Shown here: positions 1-12,000 of the stretch, piece after piece
Numbering within the stretch: position 1 is the first letter of the stretch
Layout of the letters: each line of letters begins with the position of its first letter
Source: Endocalyx cinctus
Taxonomy: Eukaryota; Ascomycota; Sordariomycetes; Amphisphaeriales; Apiosporaceae
Direction: 5' to 3'
Assembly (NCBI GenBank): GCA_001600455.1
Contig: BCKC01000005.1
Span: forward strand, 1,302,001 to 1,366,000
DNA length: 64,000 nt
Made by a program: the position numbers and the translations under genes
Notes under the pieces: model-generated
What the model was told of the DNA's origin: nothing
The model's input: the letters and a program-made list of their open reading frames with translations, nothing else
Databases searched by the model: none

Positions 1-1082
1 TCGGTTCAAGCCGAGTAGACAATTACTGTGTAATTAGTACAGATAAAAAAAAAACGCCGGTGCATCAGACGGTTTGTAATCTCCCGAGAAGGTGACAGTA
101 AAATACATAAAACCTGTGGATATAAACAATGAACATATTAAATCATCGTGGTTGCTCATATCTATCGTGCTTCTTGTTCGGACAGGTCACCGACTTCATC
201 TCGAGGAAATAAAATTAACATTATTTACTTCTAGTATGGACCAAGTTTAAGCGGTGCTCAAACCTCCCAAGAGTAAAGAAGTCTAATGAAAATGTACCAT
301 GGGTTCATCCATGCCCCTACCATTTTTCGATGTTACCTCTTGGCACGTATCGAATCTTCCATCCCAGACAAGCATGTTAAATGTCGACATATATACAGCG
401 TACATATAATCGTTACGCTACTATAGTAACGACTTACACTAATTTTTGATGATTTATTTTGTAGTTATCTGCGGATCTTCGTCCAAACGTTTCCCTGCTT
501 CTGCGACTCACCCCTGGAGGTGTTGTGCGCCTCCTAAGTGACTACACTTATAGTAAGGTTAACCTTGAAAGGTCGATTTAGGCATCTGACTTGGCTACTG
601 CTAGTGCAGATTTCCTGATATTCCCACTCTGGGTGAGCCGACTTGAACCCAGATTTCGTTAGTTTATTTATCGCATGTAGGTGCGCTGTGCAAACAAACC
701 CTGTCCGTCGTAGGGCTCCACGTCTGTGATACACGTTTCGATCGGAGTGCCTAACACAGAGCTGGCCACCAAGTATCCATCAAGATGGACAGGCGCAGAA
801 GACCCTTTTCGCCGAAGGGCCGGGCTTGTGGGAATATGATCGTACCCGCCTATTACTATATATCATGAGATCCTCGCCTTCAAATTTTCCGAATTCCTAC
901 TTATCCTCATCTCACGTTTACTTCTCATCTTCTTTTTCCCTTCTTCGTTTCTTGGTTCTCATCGGTCCTGTGGATCTGTTTCATTCTTTGTTTCCTCTTT
1001 TTAATACCGTCTACTTCTTTCTGCCTATCCTTCTTTTTGAGGTAGTGTGCTGGTCACTTTCATTATAGAAACATAAATCAAA
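1..1082. other. intergenic, 5' flank of Egh16-like gene
   Basis: No reading frame with recognisable protein features was found here. The last 250 bases are pyrimidine-rich (from about 880 to 1030) and end in an AAA-rich context just before the ATG at 1083, which fits a fungal 5' leader. Confidence 0.5.
857..863 (+). promoter_or_regulatory. TATA-like element of the Egh16-like gene
   Basis: TATATAT lies about 220 bases upstream of the ATG at 1083 and just before the CT-rich stretch that probably forms the leader. It is a positional inference only. Confidence 0.3.
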
Positions 1083-2254
1083 ATGCCGTCCCTTTCGTCC
1101 ATACTCTCCTTCTCCGCCGCCGTTGCGATGGTGCACGGCCACGCCGTTATCCTCGCCGCGCAGGGTATCCAGGGTTCGCCCTCAAGTGTTGGCTTCCAGG
1201 GTAAGTGACTTTTGTTTTTTTACGCCTCCAAGCGTTTTCGTTCGTAAACTAACTCGACGTTCTAGTCCAATCTGATATCGCCCGTAACTGCACGTCCATC
1301 AACCCTTGCCAGCAAGACACCACCCTCATCCGTGACGCTGAGATCGCCGCCAACGTCGTAAACGAGTGTGGTCGGACAGAGTTGACCGGTAACATCGATA
1401 TCGGCGAGAACACCGAGAACGCTCTTGCCGCCAACGCTGTTACCCAGGTCCAGGCCGGTACTCAAATGACCGTCACTATCCACCAGGTTAACGCTGACGG
1501 TGCTGGTCCTTTCGTGTGTGACTTGGTAAGTAGATATTCCTTGAAATAACGTGCAAAAAGATAGCGGAACTAACATTCGAACAGGTTGAGGCAGGAAACA
1601 ACGGTGTCATCACTCAGAACCTGACTGTCGCCAACAACGTCCCTGGTACCAACGGTTTCTCGCAGGCCAAGGAACAAGACTTCCAGGTTCAGGTGACGAT
1701 GCCCGACAGCTTCACTTGCACTGGTGGTACGTATTCAATCATCTCTAGATGATATAGTACAATTTCGCTAACTTACAATTAAAGGATCTACCGGCAACAT
1801 CTGCACTGTCCGATGCCGTAACAACGCCCAGGCCGGTCCCTTCGGTGGATGCTTCCCCGTCCAACAGGTCGACACGACCGCCAGCGCGAACACCCCTGCC
1901 AACATCGCCACCAACCTGTCCCTTGACAAGATCAACAAGCAGGTCGCCAACGACCAGGCTGACTTCGCCGGTGCCGTCGCCGCCATCCAGAACGCCGGCT
2001 CTGACGCCGCTCTCGCCAGCGCCGCCGCCGTCAGCAAGGTCCTCAACATCCAGGTTACCAGCAAGGCCTCCCCGGTAGAGACCCCCGAGGTCATCCTCGG
2101 CGTCAACTCCGCCGCCGCTACCACTACCGCCGCCGCTGCCGCGACGAGCGCTGCCTCTAGCAACAGCAACAAGGGTAACAAGGGCAACAAGGGTAACAAG
2201 AACGGTAACAACAACAACAACAACCAGAGACGTGCTCTCCAGTTCTTTGCCTAA
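1083..2254 (+). CDS. secreted Egh16/GAS (MAS)-like protein
   Basis: Four exons: 1083-1200, 1266-1525, 1585-1726 and 1785-2254 (329 residues); frames match across all three introns and each has a GT donor and AG acceptor. The N-terminus (MPSLSSILSF then alanine-rich to about residue 20, VHGHA) reads as a signal peptide, so the product is probably secreted. The body carries regularly spaced cysteines (ARNCTSINPC, NECGRTE, FVCDL, FTCTG, NICTVRC, GGCFPV) and the HGHAV start typical of the fungal Egh16/GAS1-GAS2/MAS family (DUF3129), known from genes expressed in appressoria of plant-infecting fungi. The tail is alanine-rich, then a repeated Asn-Lys-Gly stretch and an Asn run ending NQRRALQFFA. 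Family assignment is from motif memory; a role in host infection is inferred from the family only. Confidence 0.8.
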
Positions 2255-3088
2255 ACAACTTAAAACTTGTAAAACTTGTTCTTTTTATGGGGGACGCGGG
2301 GATGAGGGATTTGAAAGTTTCATGTAGAGCCGCCCTTAAGAGCCATTCATGACGGAAATGAACGTTAGAAGGGAGGCTGCCCACGGCGCTTAGAGAGGAA
2401 TTACCTGTTTGATTAATAAATTTTTTGCGCCATTAGAGATCATTTTATATATCACGATCAACTTCCTATTAACTTGTCCTGTGAATTCTTTTTTTGTGAT
2501 ATGTGATATGTAATAATTATTCGTAAGATCGCTATTTAAATTCTCGATTTCGTATGAGAAACTACTCCATTTTCATAGTCTATTCGCATAATTTTGCAGT
2601 TTCATCACGATGAGTTAGCATTTCAAGAGGGGGGGGGATAACTTGGAAAATCGACACTTTTGATCTTCAAAAATGGTAGAAAAAAGTAAACTACATAAAA
2701 AAACAAGAACGCCTGATGCTCCCCGAAAAAAGCGACCATCTACTCCTCGACACCTCTTCTATGCGGAGTTGTTAGAACGTTTGTCTTTCCTACGACTATC
2801 GTCAACCGCTATATCAATGTCCCGCATTGCCCAAGTTTAAACCATTTAAATATACAAAAATATATGAGTTGTGACTATTTTTACTTAAAATGCCAAACGC
2901 GAGATTGTATGATGTGGGTGACTTTGCAAGTGGATGATGCATAACCACAGCTTTTCCGTAGCCACTTTTAACCTTGCCTGACTTTTTCATTGTTAGCTAT
3001 ATCTGCTTAGTAGATTTATACGGTTAAGTCATAAGTGTCCATCTTAACTCACAAGTTTATCAAAAATTTATTGACAAGCTCGTCCATA
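2255..3088. other. intergenic, convergent 3' flanks
   Basis: This stretch separates the Egh16-like gene from the hypothetical gene on the opposite strand. It is AT-rich with a G9 run near 2629 and no plausible coding frame. Confidence 0.5.
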
Positions 3089-3643
3089 TTAAGAGGGGCG
3101 AACTTCCATCAGCATATTGAAGCTATCCATGTTTTCGAATCCTCCCAACTGAGGTGCTTCATTGCTGTTGGTGATTTGAAACCATCTCCTCTTCCAACTG
3201 GACTTATCCTCCAACACTTCGAAGCGGGGCACTTTGTCGAAGAAATCCCAGCCCCCCTTCCCTGGCTGAAACGTATCGGGCTCCCGACCGTACGATGCTA
3301 TCGTTACCCTTCCAGAATCGAAGGGTAACTGCTTTGAATCGAGCTCAAGTATGGCCATGTCTAGGTGATCCACAACCTTAAAGACTCGGCTGAGGTATTT
3401 GGCGTTATGAAAGTCATGGACCTCGATCTCAAGGTCTAAATTAGGGAAGCCTCCGAGCAGCACCAGTTGAGAGGGATGCTGTTCGCTCTGATATATGAAG
3501 TGTGGCTCGCCCGTTTCGGCTGTGTAGGCGGCGCTGGCTGAAAGTAAAGCGGCCAGGAGTGAGTGGAAGTCCGGCTCGATGATGCTACGACCGCTCTTGA
3601 GGGTGAAAAACCAGACCAATGTGACCGAATTCATGTTTTCCAT
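3089..3643 (-). CDS. conserved-looking hypothetical protein, 184 aa
   Basis: An uninterrupted frame of 184 residues from an ATG (MENMNSVTLV) to a stop at 3089. There is no signal peptide or membrane segment. Composition is that of a folded cytosolic protein, with alternating hydrophobic strands (VTLVWFFTLK, QLVLLGGFPN, IEVHDF) and short helices. The pattern is reminiscent of dimeric alpha/beta-barrel proteins (ABM/Dabb type), but no diagnostic motif is visible, so no function is given. A 400-base antisense frame on the other strand is taken as a shadow because it lacks globular composition. Confidence 0.6.
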   Translation of the reverse strand: MENMNSVTLVWFFTLKSGRSIIEPDFHSLLAALLSASAAYTAETGEPHFIYQSEQHPSQLVLLGGFPNLDLEIEVHDFHNAKYLSRVFKVVDHLDMAILELDSKQLPFDSGRVTIASYGREPDTFQPGKGGWDFFDKVPRFEVLEDKSSWKRRWFQITNSNEAPQLGGFENMDSFNMLMEVRPS

Positions 3644-4653
3644 TTTGATTTTTTTTTATCTTACTTTATCAAAAAGAGGAGGTAGGGAATGGGTGCTCGT
3701 AGAAGATGCCATGACCGTACGGGCACCTCACACCCTTTAAAAGATTGGCCAAGGAGCTAACTTATCTCCCGACCAGTGAGGGTCGGCAAGACAGACAAGC
3801 AGGTCGGCGCCGCTAATGCACGACTAGATACCAGTGATCTTCAATGCCGGTGGAAATTTACTCGGAAAGCTCTCCACCACCTGGTTACGTAGTCAAGCTA
3901 GTCTCATTTTTTCAGAGCGATATGAAGATGTAATCAAAGATGGCTAAGCGATCTATTAGAAGCTATCGGATTCTTAATTATGGCGGTTAGTTTCGGACCC
4001 TTATTATCGAAACCAGTTAAATGTTTAATGGAAGCTCATGCACTATCGTTTGTCTAGCTTACACGTCTAAACCCGGCTAAGCAATGAGGCCGGAGCTGAT
4101 CTCTTGGAAGTTCAGCATTGATATACCAACGTGAACTCTCCCCTGAGCTACTATCGAACGATATAGGCCACTAATGGCTATGAAAAGAGGAGGAGTGCCT
4201 ATCTACATTATAGCATGAAAAAGGCAAAGAGCACCTCAGCTGCTCTTTGTTGGGTAGCATGTACTTCTCATGACATTACCTTCACCGCGAAAAGTTTCTT
4301 ATTTTATTTTTATGTTTCCTGCGATTCGTTAGGAATCTTCGAAGAATCATTTAGAAGCAGAGGTGCGCATGTTTAAAACCTAACATTGCGAGTCGTGCGT
4401 AAAATAAGGTTAACTTAATCGTGTCGTTCTACCCCTTCTCCCTCTCCCTCCCTCTTTTCTTGATTTTTCATTTGTCCTAAACGTCTCAACCGCCGTTGTC
4501 GCTAAAAAAGCACTCCGTCGTATTGGATAGTCCCGTTTGGATCGGCATTTCACATGCGCTAACCCATACATTGAACCCCAAAGGCTTGACTAGGATTTTG
4601 GGGGGTAGTTCGTGACTCTCTCTCTCTCTCCTCGTCAAAGCCCGCTTTCTTTT
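3644..4653. other. intergenic
   Basis: About 1 kb with no gene seen. A CT-rich stretch (4430-4460) and a (TC)n run at about 4616-4630 are the only low-complexity features. Confidence 0.5.
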
Positions 4654-5363
4654 TTAGTTCATATCCAGACGGGACGCCAACGTCCATCCCCACCAGAGCA
4701 GCGAGCCAATCGAGATAAGATTCAGATGGATGCTCATAGCGTGATTTCGAGAGAATTTCCTGTTCAGCTGCTGCATATCTGGACTTGCCTCGACCTCTGC
4801 TCCTGATTTACTTCTGCTCCCGTCTCGAGTTTCTTTTGAGGTGGTGACTTCTCGTTAGCTTCAATCCTACTAGCTGGTTTTTCTTTACATATTTATTTTA
4901 TTCTATTTTTTTCTTCTTTTTTGTAAACTCTAGCGTAGGAGTAGATAGATCCGGGGTGTGCATAAAACAACATACCTTGGTGAACCCTCTCGATCATCAA
5001 TTTCCGAGTTCGGGGGCCATAGATCACTAGGTTGAGGATGGTTGTTACCCCGGCCACAGCAAAGGGAATGTAAGTCCACTTGCTAGCGATCAGCGACAGT
5101 GGGCCGTACGGGGGTATCGTCGCGGCCGCGAGAAACAGTAGCAGCGTTTGGCCTTGAAAGTATACAGGAAACAACCGCTTCTGTAGAGTCGTAAACGCGG
5201 ATCTTGGAAGCGCCTGGTAGCATATCTTGGTCACGACGAAGGTCTGATAGAGAGACGTTCCAAGAAGAGCGGAATAAGTTAAGAGATGCAGTGGCGCTAA
5301 AAAGTTACGCATATTAAATATCGTTAAGGCGTCGCTTTGAATAGAAGAGGTGGGGATTATCAT
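4654..5363 (-). CDS. TMEM205/DUF4149-like membrane protein
   Basis: Two exons on the minus strand: 5363-4976 and 4802-4654 (178 residues). The donor is GTATGT (4970-4975) and the acceptor AATCAG just before 4802; the intron frame matches. Without the intron the protein would end in a basic low-complexity tail. With it, the C-terminus becomes MQQLNRKFSRNHAMSIHLNL followed by a hydrophobic segment, ISIGSLLWWGWTLASRL, the usual last helix of this family. Four hydrophobic helices are visible (around LLTYSALLGTSLY, TLLLFLAAATIPP, YIPFAVAGVTTILNLVIYG and the last). The PRSAFTTLQKRLFPVYF stretch matches the conserved loop. An internal Met at residue 18 (MRNFLAP) could be the real start. The family is of uncertain function (in animals TMEM205 is linked to metal-drug resistance). 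Confidence 0.75.
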
Positions 5364-5914
5364 TATAGGTGAGGAAGTTTGTTCTTAGAAGAGCTTCGGG
5401 TCACTTTATTGCAATGCATGAGAATATACGAGGTATCGGGTTCTGTTAACACGGACAAGTAATTGTTTTTATACCTTCTTATTTTTTCCCCATCGTTTAC
5501 AGTAGTGCGCGTGAACGCCGATAGACCTCGGAGGAAAGCCTGGGCTTCAGCTGACGTGAAAGCTCCGAAGCGCATCGGAATTTGCAACAGAATGACGCGG
5601 TCGAATAAATAGGATGATACGAGAAATTAGAAAATCAGATATGATGCGAATTGGATCAAATCAATTTAATAACTGTTGAAATAGTCATATGAGTCATTCG
5701 GACATATTACTCTCTCGAGTTTATGAATTGATAATTGATCCTGATGATAATCAAGTAGGCGTGTCTATTGAAAGGGGGTTACGCTGACCACAAAGCTTAC
5801 GCAAAAACCTCAGTTTTCTTTTTTTTATAAGGTACGTATTATTTAAATATCAAGTTTAGATAAATACGGGATATTTGAGATAAGCATTAATAAAAGGGAT
5901 CTCATAGTTCGTGA
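5364..5914. other. intergenic
   Basis: Short frames here lack recognisable features. The region separates the TMEM205-like gene from the SDR gene, both on the minus strand. Confidence 0.5.
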
Positions 5915-7150
5915 TTAAAAAGTCATTTTCATTTTTAGGAGGTCCCTCTCGATAATTTCGTCCTTCTTGGAGAAAAACTCAGCCATATCCCACATGGCAC
6001 TGAGATACCTTCCAGCTAACCAATCCTGTCTTTGGCTGGTGAGAAATGTAACCGTATCACCACACAGAGCGGGCGTGCACTTAAGCCAGGCTTTGTAACA
6101 TACAAACGAGTCAGTCATACACTTTTCCCTGAAATACCGCGAGGGGTTTTTGTCTCTGATTTTTCTTATTCTTACCTTGCGTTTGTTCTGGTAAATTATG
6201 AGATAAATCTGTGGCCACTCTGGACACGATGTTAAGATTAATGAATTTAAGAATAAATGGCAAAACAAGTGAGAAAATGAATCAGGTAATAAAAGGATTC
6301 CGATTGGACAGGTACAAGACTATTAAGACTTACCCTCCTGGATGTATCGAGTATGCGAGCAACCCCTATTTTGGAATTAGCTTCTTTTTTTTTTGTGAAT
6401 TTTCCGACACTTTTTTTGCATCCGAGAATAGGAAAGGTATCGACCGAATTGACTGACCTGATCGCTATACTCCGCCATCAGGTATTCCATGAACCGAAGT
6501 AGGGCCAACTTGCTAATCTGATAGCTGCTGCCGCCGGTATGGAAATGCATCACGCCGGTCGACGACATGGCGATGACGGTTTTATCGCCTCCGCCCTTCA
6601 GCATGATCGGGAGGAAACCCCTGGTGACGAGGTGGGCGCCGCGCACGTTCGTCTCGAAGCTCCGCCACCAGGCGTCGTCGTCGTCGCTTTCTAGTATCTT
6701 CTCGTACTTGGCCAAAAACCCGGCGTTGTGGATCAGGATATCCAGCCGGCCGCCCCACCGGGTCTCCAACTCGCTCGCGGCCGCCGCGATCGCCGCCCGG
6801 TCCGTGACGTCGAACCGCAAGACGACGACGTCCGGTGACGACGCTTCTCCGCATCCCGCGGCAGCCTCCCGGATCTCCCGGACGGCTTCGTCGACGACGG
6901 CGTTGGACCGCGCCGTGATGGCGATCCGGGAGGCGCCCGCGCGGGCGTACGAGATCGCGATCCCTTTCCCGATGCCTTTGCTCCCGCCCGTCACGAGCAC
7001 GGCCTTACCGACGCAGTCGCAGCTTTTCGCGGCGTCGATATACTCGTACGTATCGGAACGCGTCGTCTCGGTAAAGTTGGCGCCGAAGTTCGGCGTCACC
7101 GGCGGGTACGTTTGCGTTAACAATATATCCTGGAGCGCTTTCGTCGCCAT
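5915..7150 (-). CDS. short-chain dehydrogenase/reductase (SDR)
   Basis: Four exons on the minus strand: 7150-6458, 6365-6334, 6219-6176 and 6090-5915 (945 bases, 314 residues). The cofactor motif VTGGSKGIGKG lies at residues 53-63, NAG at 142-144, a serine at about 196-197 and the active-site pair in YQISK (Y210, K214), so it is a classical NAD(P)-dependent oxidoreductase. Two very small internal exons (32 and 44 bases) restore the usual fungal SDR sequence GLLAYSIHPGG, then VATDLSHNLPEQTQ. The last exon supplies the common C-terminus (CGDTVTFLTSQRQDWLAGRY, ending in basic residues). Splice sites: GTCAGT/TAG, GTAAGT/CCAG and GTAAGA/AAAG. The first exon is GC-rich compared with its flanks. The substrate cannot be told from the sequence. 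Confidence 0.85.
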
Positions 7151-8016
7151 GGCCTACAAAATACCTTGACAATTTTTTTTTTTAACTTTGAGATTGAGAC
7201 AAAACAACAAAACACATCCGGCTTCAGAATACAATGGAATTGGGTTTAATTATCTCTACAATTCTCGACGAGAAAAAAAAAATTCACCGCCGGGGGAATT
7301 GGATGCTGAAGCTGACCGTGGCTTACAGAGGGAATATGCAATAACTAGTGGGTTGGTTTCCTTGCATCAACCTCACTAATTCTTGGCCTATTAAAAGCAA
7401 CTTTAAACATATTATGTCTGCACATTGCGAGTATCCTGCTTATTACCGGAGTGTTGTGCATTGTAAACTAGCTTTCATTCGAGACCTTCTACGTTAATTT
7501 GTATCCCTTGTTGTTTCTACCGAATCATCCGGCAGAGGAGGCGTCACATAATCCAACGGTGGAGAAATTGACTACCCTATATAAGTATCGCAGTACACAA
7601 TTCAAAATGCGATGCTAGGAGTGAACAACCGGCATTGTCCGAATGCTGACTTCCCTGTGGGGAATCTTGGGTTGTATTGCATTATATCCGCACTACTAGC
7701 TACCTTACCATTTATGTTAGGGTCTTTGATGTTAGCAGACCTTATTTCTGCATAAGAAATCTGTAAGACTAATTCTACTTGATGCACGCTAAAGAAAGAG
7801 TATGAGTAGAGCTCGAGTAGCAAGAACGAATATGCGTAATTTGTTTTGTTCATTGATCATTGAAGGGTAATAGAGGTTCCTACGATCTTCACATTTAACT
7901 CAAAAACTCCTGTCCTGAAAAAACATCCTTAGTTTACAAAGCTTAGACTACCTAGCTGGCAGTTTACAATCTTGCCGTGGCCCGTTGTTATTTGACAGAA
8001 CATAAGAAAAATTAAG
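7151..8016. other. intergenic
   Basis: No gene seen. An 83-codon minus-strand frame at 7602-7853 has no recognisable feature and no regulatory context, and is left out. Confidence 0.5.
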
Positions 8017-8475
8017 CTAGTGTTTGGCTCCCGTGACAGGACAGACGCCGGAAGCGTTCTCGACCTGAGGGTGTTGTATCACTTTGTCCTTGTGGTGACC
8101 AATCTTGGCCTTCGTGACGGGGCACTCGTCCCCGTCTGCTTTGCCCGTAGTACTCGGGTGATCGGGAGGTAGGACGGTAGTAACCGGTCCTACGACCGGG
8201 CATACGCGATCGTCCATCTCCTTGCTCTTAGTTTGGTTGACCACGTTCTTCAAGGCCGGGCAAGCTTGGGCGTCAGAAGACCCGGTCGTGGTCGAGGGGG
8301 AGGCAGTCGAGTCATCGGGAACGGACGGGTGCTTGGACAAGATCTTGTGGTGCTCCGTTTTCGCCCCGACTACGGGACACGTCTGACCTGGCTTGGACAA
8401 GTCGACGTCTGGGTGAGATGGAGGTAAGGTGGAGTTGGTAGTTCCGACTACGGGACAAACTTGAGCTGAGGCCAT
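8017..8475 (-). CDS. six-fold Cys-Pro (heme-regulatory-motif-like) protein
   Basis: A single-exon frame of 152 residues beginning MASAQVCPVVG. It has exactly six cysteines (residues 7, 33, 72, 92, 118 and 145) and every one is followed by proline: CPVVG, CPVVG, CPAL, CPVVG, CPVT and CPVT. Two module types alternate. Type A is CPVVGxxxTxLPPxHP (residues 7-22 and 92-107). Type B is CPVxxAKxxHHK followed by a second HP a few residues later (33-50 and 118-136). The A-B pair is duplicated and the last module is cut to CPVTGAKH. There is no signal peptide or membrane segment and the rest is hydrophilic. Cys-Pro is the core of heme regulatory motifs, and His-Pro/His-His pairs could be second ligands, so heme (or other metal) binding is a reasonable inference but not shown. 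It is divergent from kre33, with 603 bases between the starts. Confidence 0.8.
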   Translation of the reverse strand: MASAQVCPVVGTTNSTLPPSHPDVDLSKPGQTCPVVGAKTEHHKILSKHPSVPDDSTASPSTTTGSSDAQACPALKNVVNQTKSKEMDDRVCPVVGPVTTVLPPDHPSTTGKADGDECPVTKAKIGHHKDKVIQHPQVENASGVCPVTGAKH

Positions 8476-9078
8476 GTTGATATTGACGATGGTTTTAGTA
8501 TTGTTGTTGTTTGTTGTATGATCAAGAAGATATACAGACTGATATTTAGACTGGCAGAACTGGATGATATGAATTTGGGATTTGAAGATAGATAATTAAA
8601 CCTGTACTTACGTTCAACATGAGAGGGGGATTGTAACCTTTTTAAATAACCTTACCTTCGAATAGTAGCATTGACACTACCTGTCACCGCCACTGATGGG
8701 CTCATTGATGGTGCTAGAATGTACGTCATGCTTCACCTTTTTAGTTGCTATTCTAATCCTTTTAATTTGATTGGTTGAATCCTTCGTCATTGGGGAATCT
8801 TGATTTAAACGGAATAATGATAGAACCGACCGCCGACTATCCCAAACTAGAAAGATACTTAAGCTACTTAAGTTAGATGGATACTTTCATAAGCTAAGCT
8901 CTTAGAAGGAGCTTAACCCACATTCACCGCCCGGCAGAAATGATGCTCCACTAAAATTTTATCAGTGAAGCTTCATATAGAGAGATACTGTAGAGAGCTA
9001 GGTGAAATATTTTCCTATACATGTAAATCACATAACACGCCATACATTCTTTTCCTTTTCTTTTAAATAAGATCCAAT
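8476..9078. other. shared divergent promoter region
   Basis: This 603-base stretch lies between the starts of the Cys-Pro protein (leftward) and kre33 (rightward). It holds no gene and presumably contains both promoters. Confidence 0.6.
8641..8648 (-). promoter_or_regulatory. TATA-like element of the Cys-Pro gene
   Basis: On the minus strand the sequence reads TATTTAAA, about 165 bases upstream of the ATG at 8475. It is followed by an A/C/T-rich leader; the spacing suits a TATA box for a strongly regulated gene. Confidence 0.4.
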
Positions 9079-12000
9079 ATGCCTCGAAAGGCGCTGTGAG
9101 TTTGAATTATCTCTTAAAACTCTCATGAAAACCATTCCGATCTTGTATATCTTGCATCTGCTAATCACGATCATGTAGGGATTCGAGGATCCAGGCTCTC
9201 ATTCGCAATGGCTTACAAGAGAAGAAACGTTCTTTCTTCGTTGTTGTCGGTGACCATGCGAAAGATGTCATCGTCAGACTTGTTAGTTATCCTACCAATT
9301 GAGTGACCCTATGAGCTCTTGTGATAATAACTAATATCTCCTTGGTTAGCATTTCATTATGACCCAGATGGAATTAAAACAGAACAAGTCGGTTTTATGG
9401 GCGTATAAAAATAAGTTGCTGGGATTCACCAGGTACGATAGAGCTCTTCATCGCTGCTTGGAAATATGCGACTGGATAAAACTAACAGGTAAATTGCTAT
9501 AGTCACCGGAAGAAGCGCGAAAACAAAATTAAAAAGGAAATAAAACGTGGTATCCGAGAAGCCAACGCCGAAGACCCTTTCGAATTGTTCGTATCGCTGC
9601 ACGATATTCGATATGTATACTATAAAGAGACGGAAAAGATCCTTGGTAATACATATGGTACCTTGATTCTACAAGACTTCGAGGCTGTTACGCCTAATAT
9701 TCTTGCTCGGACCATCGAGACAGTAAGACCAATACAATTTCCGAAACATAGGACGAAAGCTGACACTTTTTAAGGTCGAGGGTGGTGGTCTAGTCATTTT
9801 GCTTCTCAAAGGCATGAACAGCTTGAAACAACTCTACCAGCTGTCCATGGACGTACATTCGCGATTGCGAACCGAAGCCTTCAACGAAGTCCAACCTAGA
9901 TTTAACGAGCGCTTCATCTTATCGCTTGGAAGCTGTAATTCTTGTCTCGTCATTGACGACGAATTCAATGTGTTGCCGATTTCGGGCGGCAAGGGGGTCA
10001 AACTCCTTCCACCTCCAGATTTGGATGAGCCCAAAACGGAATCTCAAAAAGCATTGGATGAAATAAAGGAATCGCTACGAGATACGCGCCCGGTCGGATC
10101 GCTGGTTACGCTTGCCCGAACTGTTGACCAAGCCAAGGCCTTGTTGACTTTCGTGGAAGCTATTGCCGAAAAGACTTTGCGAAATACAGTGGCTCTAACC
10201 GCGGCTCGTGGAAGAGGTAAATCAGCTGCTCTCGGAGTAGCCGTAGCGGCAGCTGTCGCCCATGGATATTCCAACATCTTCATTACGTGCGTTGGTTGAA
10301 AATCTCTATTTTTGGTTGCCTCGACTAATTATAAGCAGTTCTCCTTCTCCGGAAAATCTTAAGACTCTGTTCGAGTTCATATTTAAAGGCTTTGATGCGT
10401 TGGGCTATGCGGATCATACTGATTACTCCATCATACAATCTACTAACCCCGATTTCAACAAAGCCATCGTTCGAGTCAACGTGCACAGAGAGAACAGGCA
10501 GACAATTCAATACATACGACCTCAAGATGCCCATGTTTTAGGACAAGCTGAGTTACTCGTAATGTGAGTACTATTATAAATATTTCATATGATGAGGATG
10601 TTGTTACATGTACTAACTATTTTCTCTAGAGACGAGGCTGCTGCTATCCCATTACGTATGCTTGTTCCTTTTGTCCCCCATTGTACCTTACGTATAAGGC
10701 GCTACGTATATTGTGTGTAGTTGTACTGACCTTTGATAGCTCTGGTGAAAAAACTGATGGGGCCTTACTTGGTGTTCATGGCCTCGACGATCAACGGGTA
10801 ATTACCTTAAAACAAAGCCTATATATCTAGTACTGGTGCTAACATCATTTAGCTACGAGGGTACGGGTCGGTCTTTATCACTCAAGCTCATCAAGCAGCT
10901 CCGGGAACAGTCCAGAGCTGGAGCCCTGTCCAACGGGGCCGAGTCCAACAAATCATCAGGGGTACACGAGGAAAGCCACCAAGGTGGACGTTCATTAAGG
11001 GAAATCACCCTGGCGGAACCGATTCGATATGCACAAGGCGATCCTGTTGAAAAATGGCTGAACACGCTGCTGTGCCTAGACGCCACGCTTCCACGATCTA
11101 AGTTGATAACTCAGGGTAACCCAGATCTAGAGCAATGCCAACTGATCAAGGTCAATCGAGATACGCTATTCTCATTTCATCCTGTGTCCGAAAAGTTTCT
11201 GCAGCAAATGGTTGCCTTATACGTAGCGAGCCACTGTAAGTAAAATACCTTACTTCTTAGACCGTTGTCAATACTAATACTTGGTAGATAAAAACACGCC
11301 TGATGATCTGCAGTTAATGAGTGATGCTCCTGCTCATGAGCTATTCGTCCTCACCGCTCCGATCACGGAGTCAGGTCGTCTTCCAGAGCCTCTCTGTGTA
11401 ATTCAGGTCGCCCTCGAGGGACGGATAAGTCGAGAGAGCGTGCTGAACAGTTTGAACCGGGGTGTACGGCCAGCGGGTGATTTGATTCCTTGGCTAGTCA
11501 GTCAACAGTTCCAAGATGATGACTTCGCAACTCTTTCTGGTGCGCGTATCGTCCGTATTGCCACAAACCCAGACTATCCTAGAATGGGATGTAAGTATCA
11601 TTATTTTTCTTACGTTCATACCCGTAACTTCCTGGTTATGCTTATTAACGACTGCGATAGATGGATCCAAGGCTCTGGAGCTTCTTGTTAACTATTACGA
11701 GGGTCGATTCGCTAGCTTGTCGGAAGATGCAAATGCTAATACCGAGGAAACCATGGTTCGAGTAACTGACACCGAGTTGGCTAATGCGAGTCTGTTGGAT
11801 GATGATATCAAAGTTCGGGATATCAATAAAATGCCACCGCTATTTGCTAAGCTCTCTGAGGTTAAGCCTTCGACTCTGGACTATATTGGCGTCAGCTACG
11901 GTCTTACCCAAGATCTACACAAATTTTGGAAGAGAGCCGCCTTTGCCCCAGTATATCTAAGGCAGACCGCCAATGATTTAACTGGAGAGCATACGTGTGT

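Noticed and set aside
1768..2223. Minus-strand frame of 151 codons with Leu and Ala runs
   Set aside because: Antisense of the Egh16-like exon 4; the leucine run is the complement of the Asn/Lys repeat.
6567..7169. 200-codon plus-strand frame over the SDR gene
   Set aside because: Antisense shadow of exon 1; no motif and no start context.
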